A DNA stretch of 64,000 nt from Maridesulfovibrio ferrireducens (GTDB taxonomy: Bacteria; Desulfobacterota; Desulfovibrionia; Desulfovibrionales; Desulfovibrionaceae), in the NCBI RefSeq assembly GCF_016342405.1, contig NZ_JAEINN010000008.1, forward strand, positions 62,001 to 126,000. The letters are read 5' to 3'. Numbering within the stretch: position 1 is the stretch's first letter; each line of letters starts with the position of its first letter. The position numbers and the translations under genes are program-made. Shown piece by piece: positions 19,301 through 27,252 of this stretch. The notes under the pieces were generated by a model that saw only the letters and a list, made by a program, of their open reading frames with translations, was not told the origin of the DNA and ran no database searches.

Positions 19301-19435
19301 AAGTGTAGGGAATTCTACAGCGGGAAGATAACTGACAGGTAATTTAAAATAGCCGACAATTCCAAAAAAAACCATGGCAATGACCACAAGGACGGTCATA
19401 ACCGGGCGTTTAATAAATAGTTCTGTTACATTCAT
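16349..19435 (-). CDS. RND family efflux transporter, inner membrane subunit
   Basis: This 1028-residue protein has the AcrB/MdtB-C (HAE1) architecture: an N-terminal helix (TELFIKRPVMTVLVVIAMVF), a large periplasmic loop, helices 2-6, a second loop and helices 8-12. The proton-relay residues are intact: the Asp pair in GFVVDDAVVM near residue 400 and the Lys in LIGIVKKNAIM near 911. It extrudes hydrophobic or amphiphilic compounds using the proton gradient; the substrate is unknown. It starts two bases after the adaptor stop in the same operon. No outer-membrane factor gene is adjacent. Confidence 0.95.
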   Translation of the reverse strand: MNVTELFIKRPVMTVLVVIAMVFFGIVGYFKLPVSYLPAVEFPTLQVTATLPGASPSTMAASVATPLEKQFTSMPGLRSMSSINSLGKTLVTLQFDLDRNIDGAASDTQAAISRASGDLPSDLPQQPYYEKVNPADDPILYMALWSDSLPIYKVNEYVTTFLTDTISMVNGVSKVVIYGESKLAVRVRVDPEKLAARGINIDTVRQAVAEQNVKEPVGTLDNKLQSVTIEATGQLKTAEEFLPMIFESKDGRTVRLSDVGTVVNSIKDDKSGSWVNGKRAVIIAIQKQPGSNTIQVCKTILGMLPTIRQQIPAGIDMDVLYDRSIPIKEAVDDVQVTLLLAVFFVICVIFFFLRNISATLIAAVAVPVSIVFTFAIMYVLGYSLDTLSLLALTLSVGFVVDDAVVMIENVVRHLEMGKKPYYAALEGAKQITFTIVSMTLSLSVVFIPLMYMSGIIGRILHEFAMTITVAILASGVVSLTLTPMLASRLLKPGSKLSGSDKFNDFLLRNYERSLHFVMRHRRMTMGAAGLILLATIHFFMIIPKGFLPTDDMSYCQGFAQSKQGISYNSMKEHIKGLEPILAADENIKHVIIVAGAPVLNQGYIFPMLVEPHDRKMTADEVARSLMQKLNQNPGIMVWIQNPPMIRLTAKTSKNLYQYTIQAPDQMELFEIAPKFEMALHQIPFLTGVNSDLLDNNPELWVKIDRDKASYYGVTAHDIENTLNSAYSERKVSTIYGDTDQYWVILEVIPSNKKDPRDLMKLYIANKDGQLVRLDNIATFEEKPGPMQVNHTGMLPSVTYSFNIAPGFSLSDATTAINSLALDTLPDTVVSNFEGTADEFQKSMSSVFFLLIIAIFIIFIILGILYESWIQPITIISGLPSAAIGGLLTLTLFGKDLDLFGIVGIIMLIGIVKKNAIMVVDFALEAEEAENLSPEEAAIKGSLERFRPIMMTTVAAIAGAMPIALGLGAGAEARQPMGLAIVGGLVLSQVVTLYLTPVFYTYMDTFQKWLYERGRAKRDLLGIPHKHDK

Positions 19436-19437
19436 AG

Positions 19438-20619
19438 CTACTCACCGGTGCCGGCTGTTTTGCCAGTCGAGTTGGTGTTTCCGGTGGAATTTGTATTGCT
19501 GTCTTTTACTCTGACGACTGCGCCGGGGAAAAGTCTCAACTGACCATCAGTAATAATTGTCTGACCATCTTTAAGGCCAGATGTAACTATATCAAGTTTA
19601 CCTGACCTGCGATCTATATCAACAGGTTGCATATCAACCGTTTTATTCTGATGCATAATCCAGACAAACTTTCCGTTAGGTCCGTCGCATGTTGCCTGCA
19701 TAGGGATTCGTACTACATTTTCTTCAAACAGTTTGAGCCTGATATCAACGTAGTTACCCGGCCAGAGTGTGCGCTTTTTGTTTGGAAAAGTTGCCTGCAT
19801 CCAGACCGTTCCGGTCTTGGTATCAACATTATTGTCGATGAATGTCAGTGAACCTTCGGCAGGGATAGGATTCCCTTCACTGATAGCCATAACACTGAGT
19901 GTTCCGTTAGCAGCGTATTTTTGCACTTCGACCAAATATTTTTGAGGGAGGTAAAAGTTAACCGCTATAGGAGAAATCTGGTTTATGACGACAAGTTCAT
20001 CTTTGTTTTCTTCAATTAGGTTTCCGGCTGTGGGAAAGATATAGCCAGTAAGCCCGTCGATGGGAGATTTGATAAAACAGTAATTCAGATCGTTTTTAGC
20101 ATTTACAAGTTTTGCTTCAGTCACAGCGATTGAATCACTGGCAGTTTTCATTTCTAAACGTTTCTGTTCGAAATCTTCGGAACTTACAACTTTACGTCTG
20201 ACAAGGTCACGGTAGCGATCATAATCTCGTTTTGCCTGTTTATACTTTGTAATGTCAGAAGCACGCTCGGCTTTATATTGGCGGATACTGGCTTCAAACT
20301 GCGTCGGGTCCATAGTGAACATTTGCTGCCCGATAGTAACAAAATCTCCGTTTGCTATTGAAATTTTGCTTAGATATCCGGTGACTCTGGAACGAACCGT
20401 GATAGTGTTGATAGCCTTAACAGTACCGATTGCAGTAAGGTAGTATGGAGTTTGTTTTTGTTCCGCATCAGCTATTGTAACTGGTGCAGGAGGAATCTCT
20501 CGTACTGTTTCTTTATTATTTCCACAGCCTTGTGCAACAAATCCTGTGCTGATTATCAAAGTTATATGTATAAAGTGTGTAAATATATTTTTTAATTTTA
20601 ATAAGTTGGTTGAAAGCAT
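19438..20619 (-). CDS. RND efflux periplasmic adaptor (membrane fusion protein), lipoprotein
   Basis: This protein of about 393 residues has an N-terminal hydrophobic stretch ending in a lipobox-like FVAQGC, so it is probably a lipoprotein of the periplasmic face. A barrel-sandwich (lipoyl-like) region (INTITVRSRVTGYLSKI), a helical hairpin (FEASIRQYKAERASDITKYK) and a beta-barrel follow. The C-terminus is rich in Thr/Asn/Gly (NTNSTGNTNSTG), an internal repeat. ATG 20619 is preferred over 20640 because AAGGAGC (complement of 20628-20634) lies between them. It links the pump at 16349-19435 to an outer-membrane channel encoded elsewhere. Confidence 0.9.
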   Translation of the reverse strand: MLSTNLLKLKNIFTHFIHITLIISTGFVAQGCGNNKETVREIPPAPVTIADAEQKQTPYYLTAIGTVKAINTITVRSRVTGYLSKISIANGDFVTIGQQMFTMDPTQFEASIRQYKAERASDITKYKQAKRDYDRYRDLVRRKVVSSEDFEQKRLEMKTASDSIAVTEAKLVNAKNDLNYCFIKSPIDGLTGYIFPTAGNLIEENKDELVVINQISPIAVNFYLPQKYLVEVQKYAANGTLSVMAISEGNPIPAEGSLTFIDNNVDTKTGTVWMQATFPNKKRTLWPGNYVDIRLKLFEENVVRIPMQATCDGPNGKFVWIMHQNKTVDMQPVDIDRRSGKLDIVTSGLKDGQTIITDGQLRLFPGAVVRVKDSNTNSTGNTNSTGKTAGTGE

Positions 20620-20862
20620 AGGAATTTGCTCCTTGGGCATGGTATATTTTTCTTTTCTAATACCCTAACTGATTAAAACTTAAAAGACTATTTTTTTAAT
20701 TGTTCTCTAAAAGATAATTTTAAAAACGCTGATAAATTTATTTATATAATAACTTGATCAGAAGTTGTTTTGCATGCAAATACTAGCCGTAACTTTATTT
20801 AGAAAGTTATTTAAACTTGTTCTTTTTACAAAAACACCAATAAAATAAAGATAAAATATATA

Positions 20863-22665
20863 ATGCAATTAGAAAATATTACTAGAATTCAGTATGTTGA
20901 CGGGGTGCGGTTTAGAAGGGGCGTAGTTGCAGCCGCAAGTCGTCTTATCGCGAATTCTCCGCATCTGGATGCAATCAATGTTTTTCCAGTTCCAGATGGT
21001 GATACCGGTGCGAATATGGCCGGAACTATGCGCAGTATTGTGCGTTCTTCTGGAGATTCTCTGGAGAAATCCCTTGAGAAGATGAGTGCCTTGATTGCTG
21101 AGTCTGCTCTGAATGGTGCAAAGGGTAATTCTGGAGCCATCTTGGCGCAATTTCTTTGTGGTTTTGCTGAAGGCGTAAAGGATATGCCGAGGCTTTCTCC
21201 TTCTGATTTTGCTCGGGTAGCATCTCTTGCCGCCCGTCGTTCCTGTGAGGCTATTTCTGATCCCAAAGATGGAACAATAATAAGTGTTATCAGGGATTGG
21301 GCCGCTCATCTTAGTTCTAAGAGTCATGAATATAAAGATTTTCATGAACTTCTTTCTGATTCATTGCATTATGCTCAGAAGTCAGTGAAAGCGACGACTG
21401 AGAAACTGGCTGAGCTTAAATCAGCTGGAGTTGTCGATGCCGGAGCGTTGGGTTTTGTGTATCTTCTAGAAGGAATTGTTGATTTTCTCGAAAATGGGAA
21501 AATTGAGAAAAGTGTTACTCTTGATTTAGCTCCATTATATAATGTAGAAGGTGTTCAAAGTAAGGTTGCTGTTGATAAGCTGGACTTCAGGTATTGCACA
21601 GAATTTCTTCTTAAAGGGTCAGATATTGATAAAAAATCAGTACGTGATGCTATTTCAGGTATGGGTGACAGCCTTATTGTCGCAGGATTGCCGGATTGTG
21701 TAAAAATTCATATTCATACTAATGATCCTGATGCTGTAGAAGACATAGTTTCCGGTTTTGCAAGGGTGGATAAGCGTAAGGTTGACGATATGCTGGTTCA
21801 GCATAAACGTTTACTTGCAGATGCATGTAAAGTCGGAATTGTAACAGACAGTACTTGTGATATTCCGGCTGAGCTTATTGCTGAATATGATATCCGGGTA
21901 GCCCCGCTAAGGCTTACAATTGACGGTCAGGAGTATATTGATCACGTTACTCTGACTCCTGAAGATTTTTATAAAATGCTTCCCAAAGCTGAAAAAGCAC
22001 TTACCTCGCAGCCTTCTCCCGGTGATATGAAAAGAGTTTATGCAAGAGCTTGTGCTGATTACGAAAATGTCGTTTCTTTACATGTTGCCAAGGTTCTAAG
22101 TGGAACTTACCAGAATGCGCTTACCGTCAGCAAAGATTATGAAAATGTGTCAGCTTTTGATGGCAAGCAATTGACTGTCGCTCTAGGGCTTTCTGTTCTA
22201 GAGGCTGCTCGTGCGGCTCAAAAAGGGGCGACTGTAGCTGAAGTCACAAAAATAGCTAGAAAAGCCATTGATAATGTAAGAATTTTCGTTACTCTTGATA
22301 CGCTTGATTATGCTGTTAGAGGCGGTAGAGTCAGCAAAGGGCAGGGATTGATTGCCAAGGCTTTAAATATTAAGCCTATTCTGGCTTTTGAAGGCGAAGG
22401 GCATCCTCGTACTGTTGCCAAATCTTTTGGTTATAAACGGCAGGAAGCTGCCTTAATCAGGCTTGTTAGTGAAAATTTTTATGGCAAGAGTCATTTGCGT
22501 TATGCCATAGCCCATGCCGCCGCGCCTGAAGTCGCCCGTAAGTTTGCTCGCATCATTAAAAGAGAGTTCGGGGTTAATCCTGTTTTTATAACCGAAGCAT
22601 CTCCTGTGCTCGGTCTACACAGTGGTCCGGGGGCATGCGCGGTTGCATTGCTTGCTGACGATTAA
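20863..22665 (+). CDS. DAK2-DegV fusion protein (FakA-FakB-like fatty acid kinase)
   Basis: This 600-residue protein joins two known partners. Residues 13-210 are a DhaL/DAK2 kinase domain with the metal-binding aspartates in NVFPVPDGDTGANM (Asp45, Asp47). Residues 240-300 resemble the FakA middle/C domain, with Cys245, His283 and His285 (YCTEF, KIHIHT) where Staphylococcus FakA has its zinc ligands. Residues 323-600 are a DegV lipid-binding domain (VGIVTDSTCDIPAE, TSQPSPGDM, SGTYQNA). FakA phosphorylates fatty acids held by FakB (DegV), feeding phospholipid synthesis, so this is a candidate one-chain kinase and carrier. The ribosome site is weak. Confidence 0.88.
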   Translation: MQLENITRIQYVDGVRFRRGVVAAASRLIANSPHLDAINVFPVPDGDTGANMAGTMRSIVRSSGDSLEKSLEKMSALIAESALNGAKGNSGAILAQFLCGFAEGVKDMPRLSPSDFARVASLAARRSCEAISDPKDGTIISVIRDWAAHLSSKSHEYKDFHELLSDSLHYAQKSVKATTEKLAELKSAGVVDAGALGFVYLLEGIVDFLENGKIEKSVTLDLAPLYNVEGVQSKVAVDKLDFRYCTEFLLKGSDIDKKSVRDAISGMGDSLIVAGLPDCVKIHIHTNDPDAVEDIVSGFARVDKRKVDDMLVQHKRLLADACKVGIVTDSTCDIPAELIAEYDIRVAPLRLTIDGQEYIDHVTLTPEDFYKMLPKAEKALTSQPSPGDMKRVYARACADYENVVSLHVAKVLSGTYQNALTVSKDYENVSAFDGKQLTVALGLSVLEAARAAQKGATVAEVTKIARKAIDNVRIFVTLDTLDYAVRGGRVSKGQGLIAKALNIKPILAFEGEGHPRTVAKSFGYKRQEAALIRLVSENFYGKSHLRYAIAHAAAPEVARKFARIIKREFGVNPVFITEASPVLGLHSGPGACAVALLADD

Positions 22666-22718
22666 AATCACATCTTTCGTGCTATGAAGTTTGCCTGTCT
22701 TCAGGTTGTTGTAAACTC

Positions 22719-22768
22719 AAAGTCCGAAACTTAGTTCGCAAATGCGTGCTTGAGTTTCGGACTTTTTT
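22719..22768 (+). terminator. Intrinsic terminator after the DAK2-DegV gene
   Basis: AAAGTCCGAAACT (22719-22731) pairs with AGTTTCGGACTTT (22753-22765), and T continues to 22768. Confidence 0.88.
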
Positions 22769-23276
22769 ATTTATTACAAACTTGGTTAATGTTATTGTTA
22801 ATGTATTAATAATTGTGGGGTGTTGAAGTTTTTAAGTTGTTTTTTATGAAAAATAGCGCTCCAATTTCTAGTGTTTGAAAAAAATATTAAAAAAATAGTT
22901 AAAAAAATAGTGTCGTTTTTGTTAAATTATCTTTTTTGTATATTTCATAAAAAGCTATAAGTTTTGTTGTTATATATGTGATCATGTCGTTAACCGTTGC
23001 TACATCCCATTAAATGAGAATGTGTTATTTCCTGTTTAATAGTCTGTTTTGGATTTACTCCCAAAAAAGTAAAGCACTTAATTTGTTTATACATAAATGG
23101 AAAATAGAGCCATTTTCTTGACTTTTGTTCGTTTTGGGATATGACTATTGTTCTTTCTTGAATTCTGAAAGTTTGTATTTAGGATTCAAAAAAAGGTTGC
23201 TGAAATTAAAAAAACTCTCTTTAAATAGTAGCCTGTCTTGAATTGATAACCAGTACGGACGTTGGAGTTAAGCTAT
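22769..23276. other. AT-rich gene-free region before the polar amino acid ABC operon
   Basis: About 500 bases contain no gene I can support. The region is rich in A and T runs (several AAAAAAATA blocks near 22880-22910). A possible promoter is TTGACT at 23118-23123 with TATGAC 16 bases on (23140-23145), which would give a leader of about 130 bases. The ribosome site TTGGAG at 23262-23267 serves the ATPase gene. Confidence 0.45.
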
Positions 23277-24005
23277 ATGTCGATGATTGAAATTAAGAAT
23301 CTTCACAAATGGTATGGAGATTTTCACGTACTTAAAGGTATTAATGATCATGTAGATAAAGGTGAAGTACTTGTTATCTGCGGGCCTAGCGGGTCAGGAA
23401 AAAGTACATTCATCCGCTGTATAAACAGGCTGGAAGACTACCAGAAAGGTACCATCACCTTTGATGGAACAGACATTCTTGACAAGAGTGTCAATATTAA
23501 CGAATTGCGTGCCGAAATAGGCATCGTTTTTCAGCAGTTTAATCTTTATCCTCACCTTACTGTTTTAAATAATGTAACTCTTGCTCCGCAGAAGGTGCGC
23601 AATACTCCGCGCGCCGAAGCAGAAGAAACAGCTCTTAAGTTGTTAGAAAGAGTAGGCATTCATGATCAGGCTCATAAATATCCAGCAGAATTGTCCGGCG
23701 GACAGCAACAGCGTGTCGCCATAGCAAGAGCTTTGGCAATGAAGCCTAAAGCTATGCTTTTTGATGAGCCTACATCTGCGCTTGACCCTGAGATGATCAA
23801 TGAAGTTTTGAATGTTATGAAAGACCTTGCCCGTGAAGGAATGACCATGCTCTGCGTTACGCATGAGATGGGTTTTGCCCGCGAAGTGGCAGATCGAGTT
23901 ATATTTATGGATGGTGGTGAAGTTATTGAGCAGGCTCCTCCCGAGGAGTTTTTCAAGAATCCGCGCCATGATAGGACTAAATTATTTTTGAAGGAGATAT
24001 TGTAG
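23277..24005 (+). CDS. Polar amino acid ABC transporter, ATP-binding protein (GlnQ type)
   Basis: This protein of about 242 residues is of the GlnQ/HisP type: Walker [21 protein letters not shown]-loop [17 protein letters not shown], signature [18 protein letters not shown], Walker [15 protein letters not shown], and the switch His in [22 protein letters not shown] 23277 follows GGAG at good spacing; an in-frame ATG at 23283 is also possible. It energises import by the two permeases at 24963-26371. It is the first gene of the operon, which is unusual only in placing the ATPase ahead of the binding protein. Confidence 0.95.
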   Translation: MSMIEIKNLHKWYGDFHVLKGINDHVDKGEVLVICGPSGSGKSTFIRCINRLEDYQKGTITFDGTDILDKSVNINELRAEIGIVFQQFNLYPHLTVLNNVTLAPQKVRNTPRAEAEETALKLLERVGIHDQAHKYPAELSGGQQQRVAIARALAMKPKAMLFDEPTSALDPEMINEVLNVMKDLAREGMTMLCVTHEMGFAREVADRVIFMDGGEVIEQAPPEEFFKNPRHDRTKLFLKEIL

Positions 24006-24061
24006 CCGTTTACTTTGTTGACGGCATGGGGAAAACCTTAAAAAATGTTCTAGGAGGATCT

Positions 24062-24877
24062 ATGAGAAGACTTTCAATCATGGTTGCCATGGTTTTGGCT
24101 ATGGCTCTTTGCGCTTCTACCGCTTTTGCAGACAAATTGCAGGAAGTAAAAGATCGCGGAGTTCTTATCTGCGGTGTTAAAGATGCAGTTGTTCCTTTTG
24201 GTTACATTGATGAAACCACAAAGAAACTTGTCGGTATGGACATTGATGTTTGTAATTACATCGCAAAACAGCTTGGTGTTAAAACAGAGTTCAAACCAGT
24301 AACATCCTCTACACGTATTGCTATGCTTGCTCAGGGTTCAATTGACCTTGCTGCAGCTACAATGACTCATAAGATCGCTCGTGACGATACCATTGATTTC
24401 AGTATCACTTATTTCATGGATGGCCAGAAACTTCTCGTGAAGAAAGGTTCCGGCATCAAGTCCGCAGCAGATCTTAAAGGTCAGAAAATCGGTACTGCAA
24501 AAGGTTCTACTTCTGAACAGAACATCTTAGCAGTACAGCCTGATTGTAAAGTTCTTTCTTTTGAAGGTTACCCACAGGCTTTCCTTGCTCTCAAGCAGGG
24601 TAAAGTTAAAGCTGTAACTACTGATTCTACTATTCTTCTTGGCCTTAAAAACTCTGATCCTAATCCAGCTGGTTGGGAAATTGTTGGTGATTTTATCTCT
24701 CCTGAGCCTTATGGACTCGGTCTTCCTGAAAACGAATCTAACTTCCGTGACGCTGTAAACTTTGCTCTTATTGAAATGTGGAAGAGCGGCGATTATAAAA
24801 AAATCTACAACAGGTGGTTCGGTGCTGACACAAAATACGCACTGCCTTTGACTTGGCAGATGGAAATTTGGCCTTAG
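24062..24877 (+). CDS. Polar amino acid ABC transporter, substrate-binding protein
   Basis: This 271-residue protein has a signal peptide of about 23 residues (positively charged MRRLS, hydrophobic core, cleavage after AFA). The mature part is a family 3 extracellular solute-binding protein: LICGVKDAVVPFGYID, LVGMDIDVCNYIAKQLG, LAAATMTHKIARDDTIDFS, LKGQKIGTAKGSTSEQN. This family binds glutamate, glutamine, aspartate and similar amino acids. AGGAGG precedes ATG 24062. A strong hairpin without a T run follows and probably stabilises this message relative to the permease part. Confidence 0.93.
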   Translation: MRRLSIMVAMVLAMALCASTAFADKLQEVKDRGVLICGVKDAVVPFGYIDETTKKLVGMDIDVCNYIAKQLGVKTEFKPVTSSTRIAMLAQGSIDLAAATMTHKIARDDTIDFSITYFMDGQKLLVKKGSGIKSAADLKGQKIGTAKGSTSEQNILAVQPDCKVLSFEGYPQAFLALKQGKVKAVTTDSTILLGLKNSDPNPAGWEIVGDFISPEPYGLGLPENESNFRDAVNFALIEMWKSGDYKKIYNRWFGADTKYALPLTWQMEIWP

Positions 24878-24911
24878 CCGGTTAGGTTACTAAGGTTGTA
24901 TTGATTAGCAA

Positions 24912-24942
24912 CGGAAGGACTGTGTCTGTCACAGTCCTTCCG
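24912..24942 (+). promoter_or_regulatory. Intercistronic hairpin without U-tract
   Basis: A perfect 13-bp stem CGGAAGGACTGTG (24912-24924) with CACAGTCCTTCCG (24930-24942) and loop TCTGT, followed by ACAAACAA and no T run. It lies between the binding-protein gene and the first permease. Such hairpins commonly mark a processing or stability border that gives excess binding protein. Confidence 0.75.
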
Positions 24943-24962
24943 ACAAACAACGGATAAACGCC

Positions 24963-25664
24963 TTGAATTATCAGTTTGATTGGAATCTAGTTTTAACCGG
25001 GCAATACGGGCAGTGGATTCTTGACGGAGTCAAAGTTACTCTTCAAATTTCTGCGGTATCCATTGGTTTTACACTGGTTCTCGGTACCATTATTGCTGTA
25101 ATGCGCATGTCTAAGTTTAAACCATTTGAATGGTTTAGCTTTGCTTTTGTTGAATTTTTCAGAAACACTCCTCTACTGATTCAAATATTTTTCTGGTATT
25201 TCGGATCATATGCCATACTGCCGGATTCATGGAATACGTGGTTGTATGATCATGATTTTGAATTTGCGGCAGGGGTAATCTCTCTTACTTTTTATACATC
25301 CGCATTTATTGCTGAAGAAATCAGAGCTGGAATTAATTCAATTCCCAAGAATCAGCTTGAAGCTTCCCGTGCAACAGGCCTTTCTTTTATGCAGGCCTAC
25401 AGGTTTGTAATTCTTCCACAAGCATTCAGGATTATTATACCTCCGCTTATTTCACAGTCTCTTAATCTGATTAAAAACTCTTCTCTGGTAATGACCATCG
25501 GGGTTATGGATCTTACCTATATGGCTCGTCAGGTCGAATCTTATACATTCCATGGGTTCGAGGCGTTCACGGTAGCGACTTTGATCTATTTGGTTATTTC
25601 GCTGATCGTGTCCTTCTCAATTAATATGTACAATAAGCATTATCTGATTCAAATTAAATATTAG
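24963..25664 (+). CDS. Polar amino acid ABC transporter, permease 1 (HisMQ type)
   Basis: This 233-residue protein has five membrane helices and the family motifs: FVEFFRNTPLLIQIFFWYF and the EAA loop GINSIPKNQLEASRATGLS followed by ILPQAFRIIIPPL. It starts at TTG 24963; no ATG or GTG in frame gives a complete protein. The start lies 20 bases beyond the intercistronic hairpin. It pairs with permease 2 to form the membrane channel of a glutamate/glutamine-type importer. Confidence 0.92.
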   Translation: MNYQFDWNLVLTGQYGQWILDGVKVTLQISAVSIGFTLVLGTIIAVMRMSKFKPFEWFSFAFVEFFRNTPLLIQIFFWYFGSYAILPDSWNTWLYDHDFEFAAGVISLTFYTSAFIAEEIRAGINSIPKNQLEASRATGLSFMQAYRFVILPQAFRIIIPPLISQSLNLIKNSSLVMTIGVMDLTYMARQVESYTFHGFEAFTVATLIYLVISLIVSFSINMYNKHYLIQIKY

Positions 25665-25675
25665 GGGTGGCCTCT

Positions 25676-26371
25676 GTGCAATGGGATGTAGTTTGGAACA
25701 ATTTTGATTATTTTCTTTGGGGTGCATTTCCCAACGGACCTCTTGGCGGTTTGGCTGTCAGTATTATCTTGGCAGTGCTCGGGATTTTCGGTGCGTTCTG
25801 GATAGGACTTGCCGCCGGATTGATGCGACTTTCCAGAAATAAGCTGGTTAAAATTACTTCGGTTATCTATATTGAAGTTATCCGTGGTGTGCCTTTGCTG
25901 ATGCTTATTTTTTGGTTCTACTTTCTTGCCCCTGTTGTTCTAGGCACATCTTTGCCGGAATTTCACTGTGCACTCATTGCATTTGTAGTCTTTACCGGTG
26001 CATATATTGCTGAAATTGTTAAAGCTGGAGTTGTTGCTCTGCCTAGCGGGCAGATGGAAGCTGCACGTGGAACCGGACTTTCTCATTACCAGGCGATGCG
26101 GTTCGTCATTCTTCCGCAGGCTCTTAGAAATATGATTCCGTCGTTTGTTAATCAGTTTGTCTCGCTTACAAAAGATACTTCACTTGCATATATTATCGGA
26201 GTTAATGAGCTTACCCGTACGGCTACTCAGGTAAATAACAGGACGCTATCAGCTCCGACAGAAATTTTTATTACTATCGCGGTACTTTATTTTATTGTTT
26301 GTTATGTTCTAACTTACACCAGCCGTAAGATGGAAAAACATCTAGCCCGTTATCAGGCCCGTGACCGGTAG
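25676..26371 (+). CDS. Polar amino acid ABC transporter, permease 2 (HisMQ type)
   Basis: This protein of about 231 residues carries IEVIRGVPLLMLIFWFYF and the EAA loop VVALPSGQMEAARGTGLSHYQAM, then ILPQALRNMIPSFVNQF. Two GTG starts are possible, 25667 and 25676. AGGGGTGG at 25663-25670 is placed for 25676, while the first would put the ribosome site inside the coding region. It is the last gene of the operon, followed by an intrinsic terminator. Confidence 0.92.
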   Translation: MQWDVVWNNFDYFLWGAFPNGPLGGLAVSIILAVLGIFGAFWIGLAAGLMRLSRNKLVKITSVIYIEVIRGVPLLMLIFWFYFLAPVVLGTSLPEFHCALIAFVVFTGAYIAEIVKAGVVALPSGQMEAARGTGLSHYQAMRFVILPQALRNMIPSFVNQFVSLTKDTSLAYIIGVNELTRTATQVNNRTLSAPTEIFITIAVLYFIVCYVLTYTSRKMEKHLARYQARDR

Positions 26372-26406
26372 TTCTTTTATTTGGTTTTTTATTTGAGTTT
26401 ATTATA

Positions 26407-26432
26407 GGCCCCGAATTTTCGGGGCTTTTTTT
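26407..26432 (+). terminator. Intrinsic terminator of the polar amino acid ABC operon
   Basis: GCCCCGA (26408-26414) pairs with TCGGGGC (26419-26425) around loop ATTT, followed by seven T. Confidence 0.9.
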
Positions 26433-26586
26433 GTTTTCTTTTGACCCTTTGCCCTTATTAATTTAATATTCCTTTGCTAGAAATTTGCGTTGTTCTTATA
26501 GTTTCAAAGAACGTTTTTATATTTATGAAGACTATTGAATAATTTAAGTATGTTGCTTTTTTCCCTTTAAAATTTGGGAGGCAGAA

Positions 26587-27252
26587 ATGGATGTTATTAA
26601 AAATTTAGCTTCTTATGTTGATCATACCCTTTTAGATATATCCGCCGGTCCGGTGGATATTGAACAACTTTGCAGGGAGGCTGTTGAATACGGATTTGCT
26701 TCTGTTTGTATCCATCCTTGGCACGTAGCTCAGGCTTCAGAACTTTTGCGGTTTGAAAAACCGAAGGTTTGCTCCGTAATTGGATTTCCTTCAGGGGCTA
26801 CACTTACTGAGGTTAAGATGATTGAAGCTATGCGGGCTGTCGAGAAGGGAGCGCAGGAACTCGATATGGTCGTAAATGTAGGAGCTTTGAAAGCAGGTGA
26901 TATCAATACATTTTTAAAAGATATTTTCATGACAGTTGAAGGAGCTGGCGGTGTTCCCGTCAAGGCTATTATTGAAACAGGTCTTCTTGATGACGATCAG
27001 AAAAAACAGGCTTGTACGTTGGCTGTTAAGGCCGGAGCTTCGTTTGTTAAAACCTGTACAGGATTTAATTGCGGCTCTGCCACAGTCGAGGATATCAAAC
27101 TCATGCGTGCCAGTGTTGGAGATTCGGTTGGAGTGAAGGCCAGTGGCGGAATTAAAACTTATGCTCAGGCTTGTGAACTTGTTGTGGCCGGAGCCACTCG
27201 TTTAGGTACATCTTCTTCCATAAAAATTATTCAGGAGGCCATCGGTGGCTGA
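26587..27252 (+). CDS. deoC: Deoxyribose-phosphate aldolase
   Basis: This 221-residue TIM-barrel aldolase splits 2-deoxyribose 5-phosphate into glyceraldehyde 3-phosphate and acetaldehyde. Visible sites are the Asp in AQELDMVVNVGALK, the Schiff-base lysine in GASFVKTCTGF, and the second lysine in GVKASGGIKTY. GGGAGG sits ahead of ATG 26587. The last eight bases overlap the GTG start of cbiC, coupling deoxynucleoside salvage to a cobalamin gene. No deoA, deoB or deoD is next to it. Confidence 0.95.
   Translation: MDVIKNLASYVDHTLLDISAGPVDIEQLCREAVEYGFASVCIHPWHVAQASELLRFEKPKVCSVIGFPSGATLTEVKMIEAMRAVEKGAQELDMVVNVGALKAGDINTFLKDIFMTVEGAGGVPVKAIIETGLLDDDQKKQACTLAVKAGASFVKTCTGFNCGSATVEDIKLMRASVGDSVGVKASGGIKTYAQACELVVAGATRLGTSSSIKIIQEAIGG

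Noticed and set aside
16349-20619. Complete tripartite RND pump operon
   Set aside because: Only pump and adaptor are present; no outer-membrane factor gene follows or precedes, so completeness cannot be claimed.
20869-21345. 158-codon minus-strand frame inside the DAK2 domain
   Set aside because: Lies opposite conserved kinase motifs and has no recognisable domain.
22880-22915. Repeated AAAAAAATA blocks as a possible repeat array
   Set aside because: They are short, irregular homopolymer-like runs within a generally AT-rich spacer.
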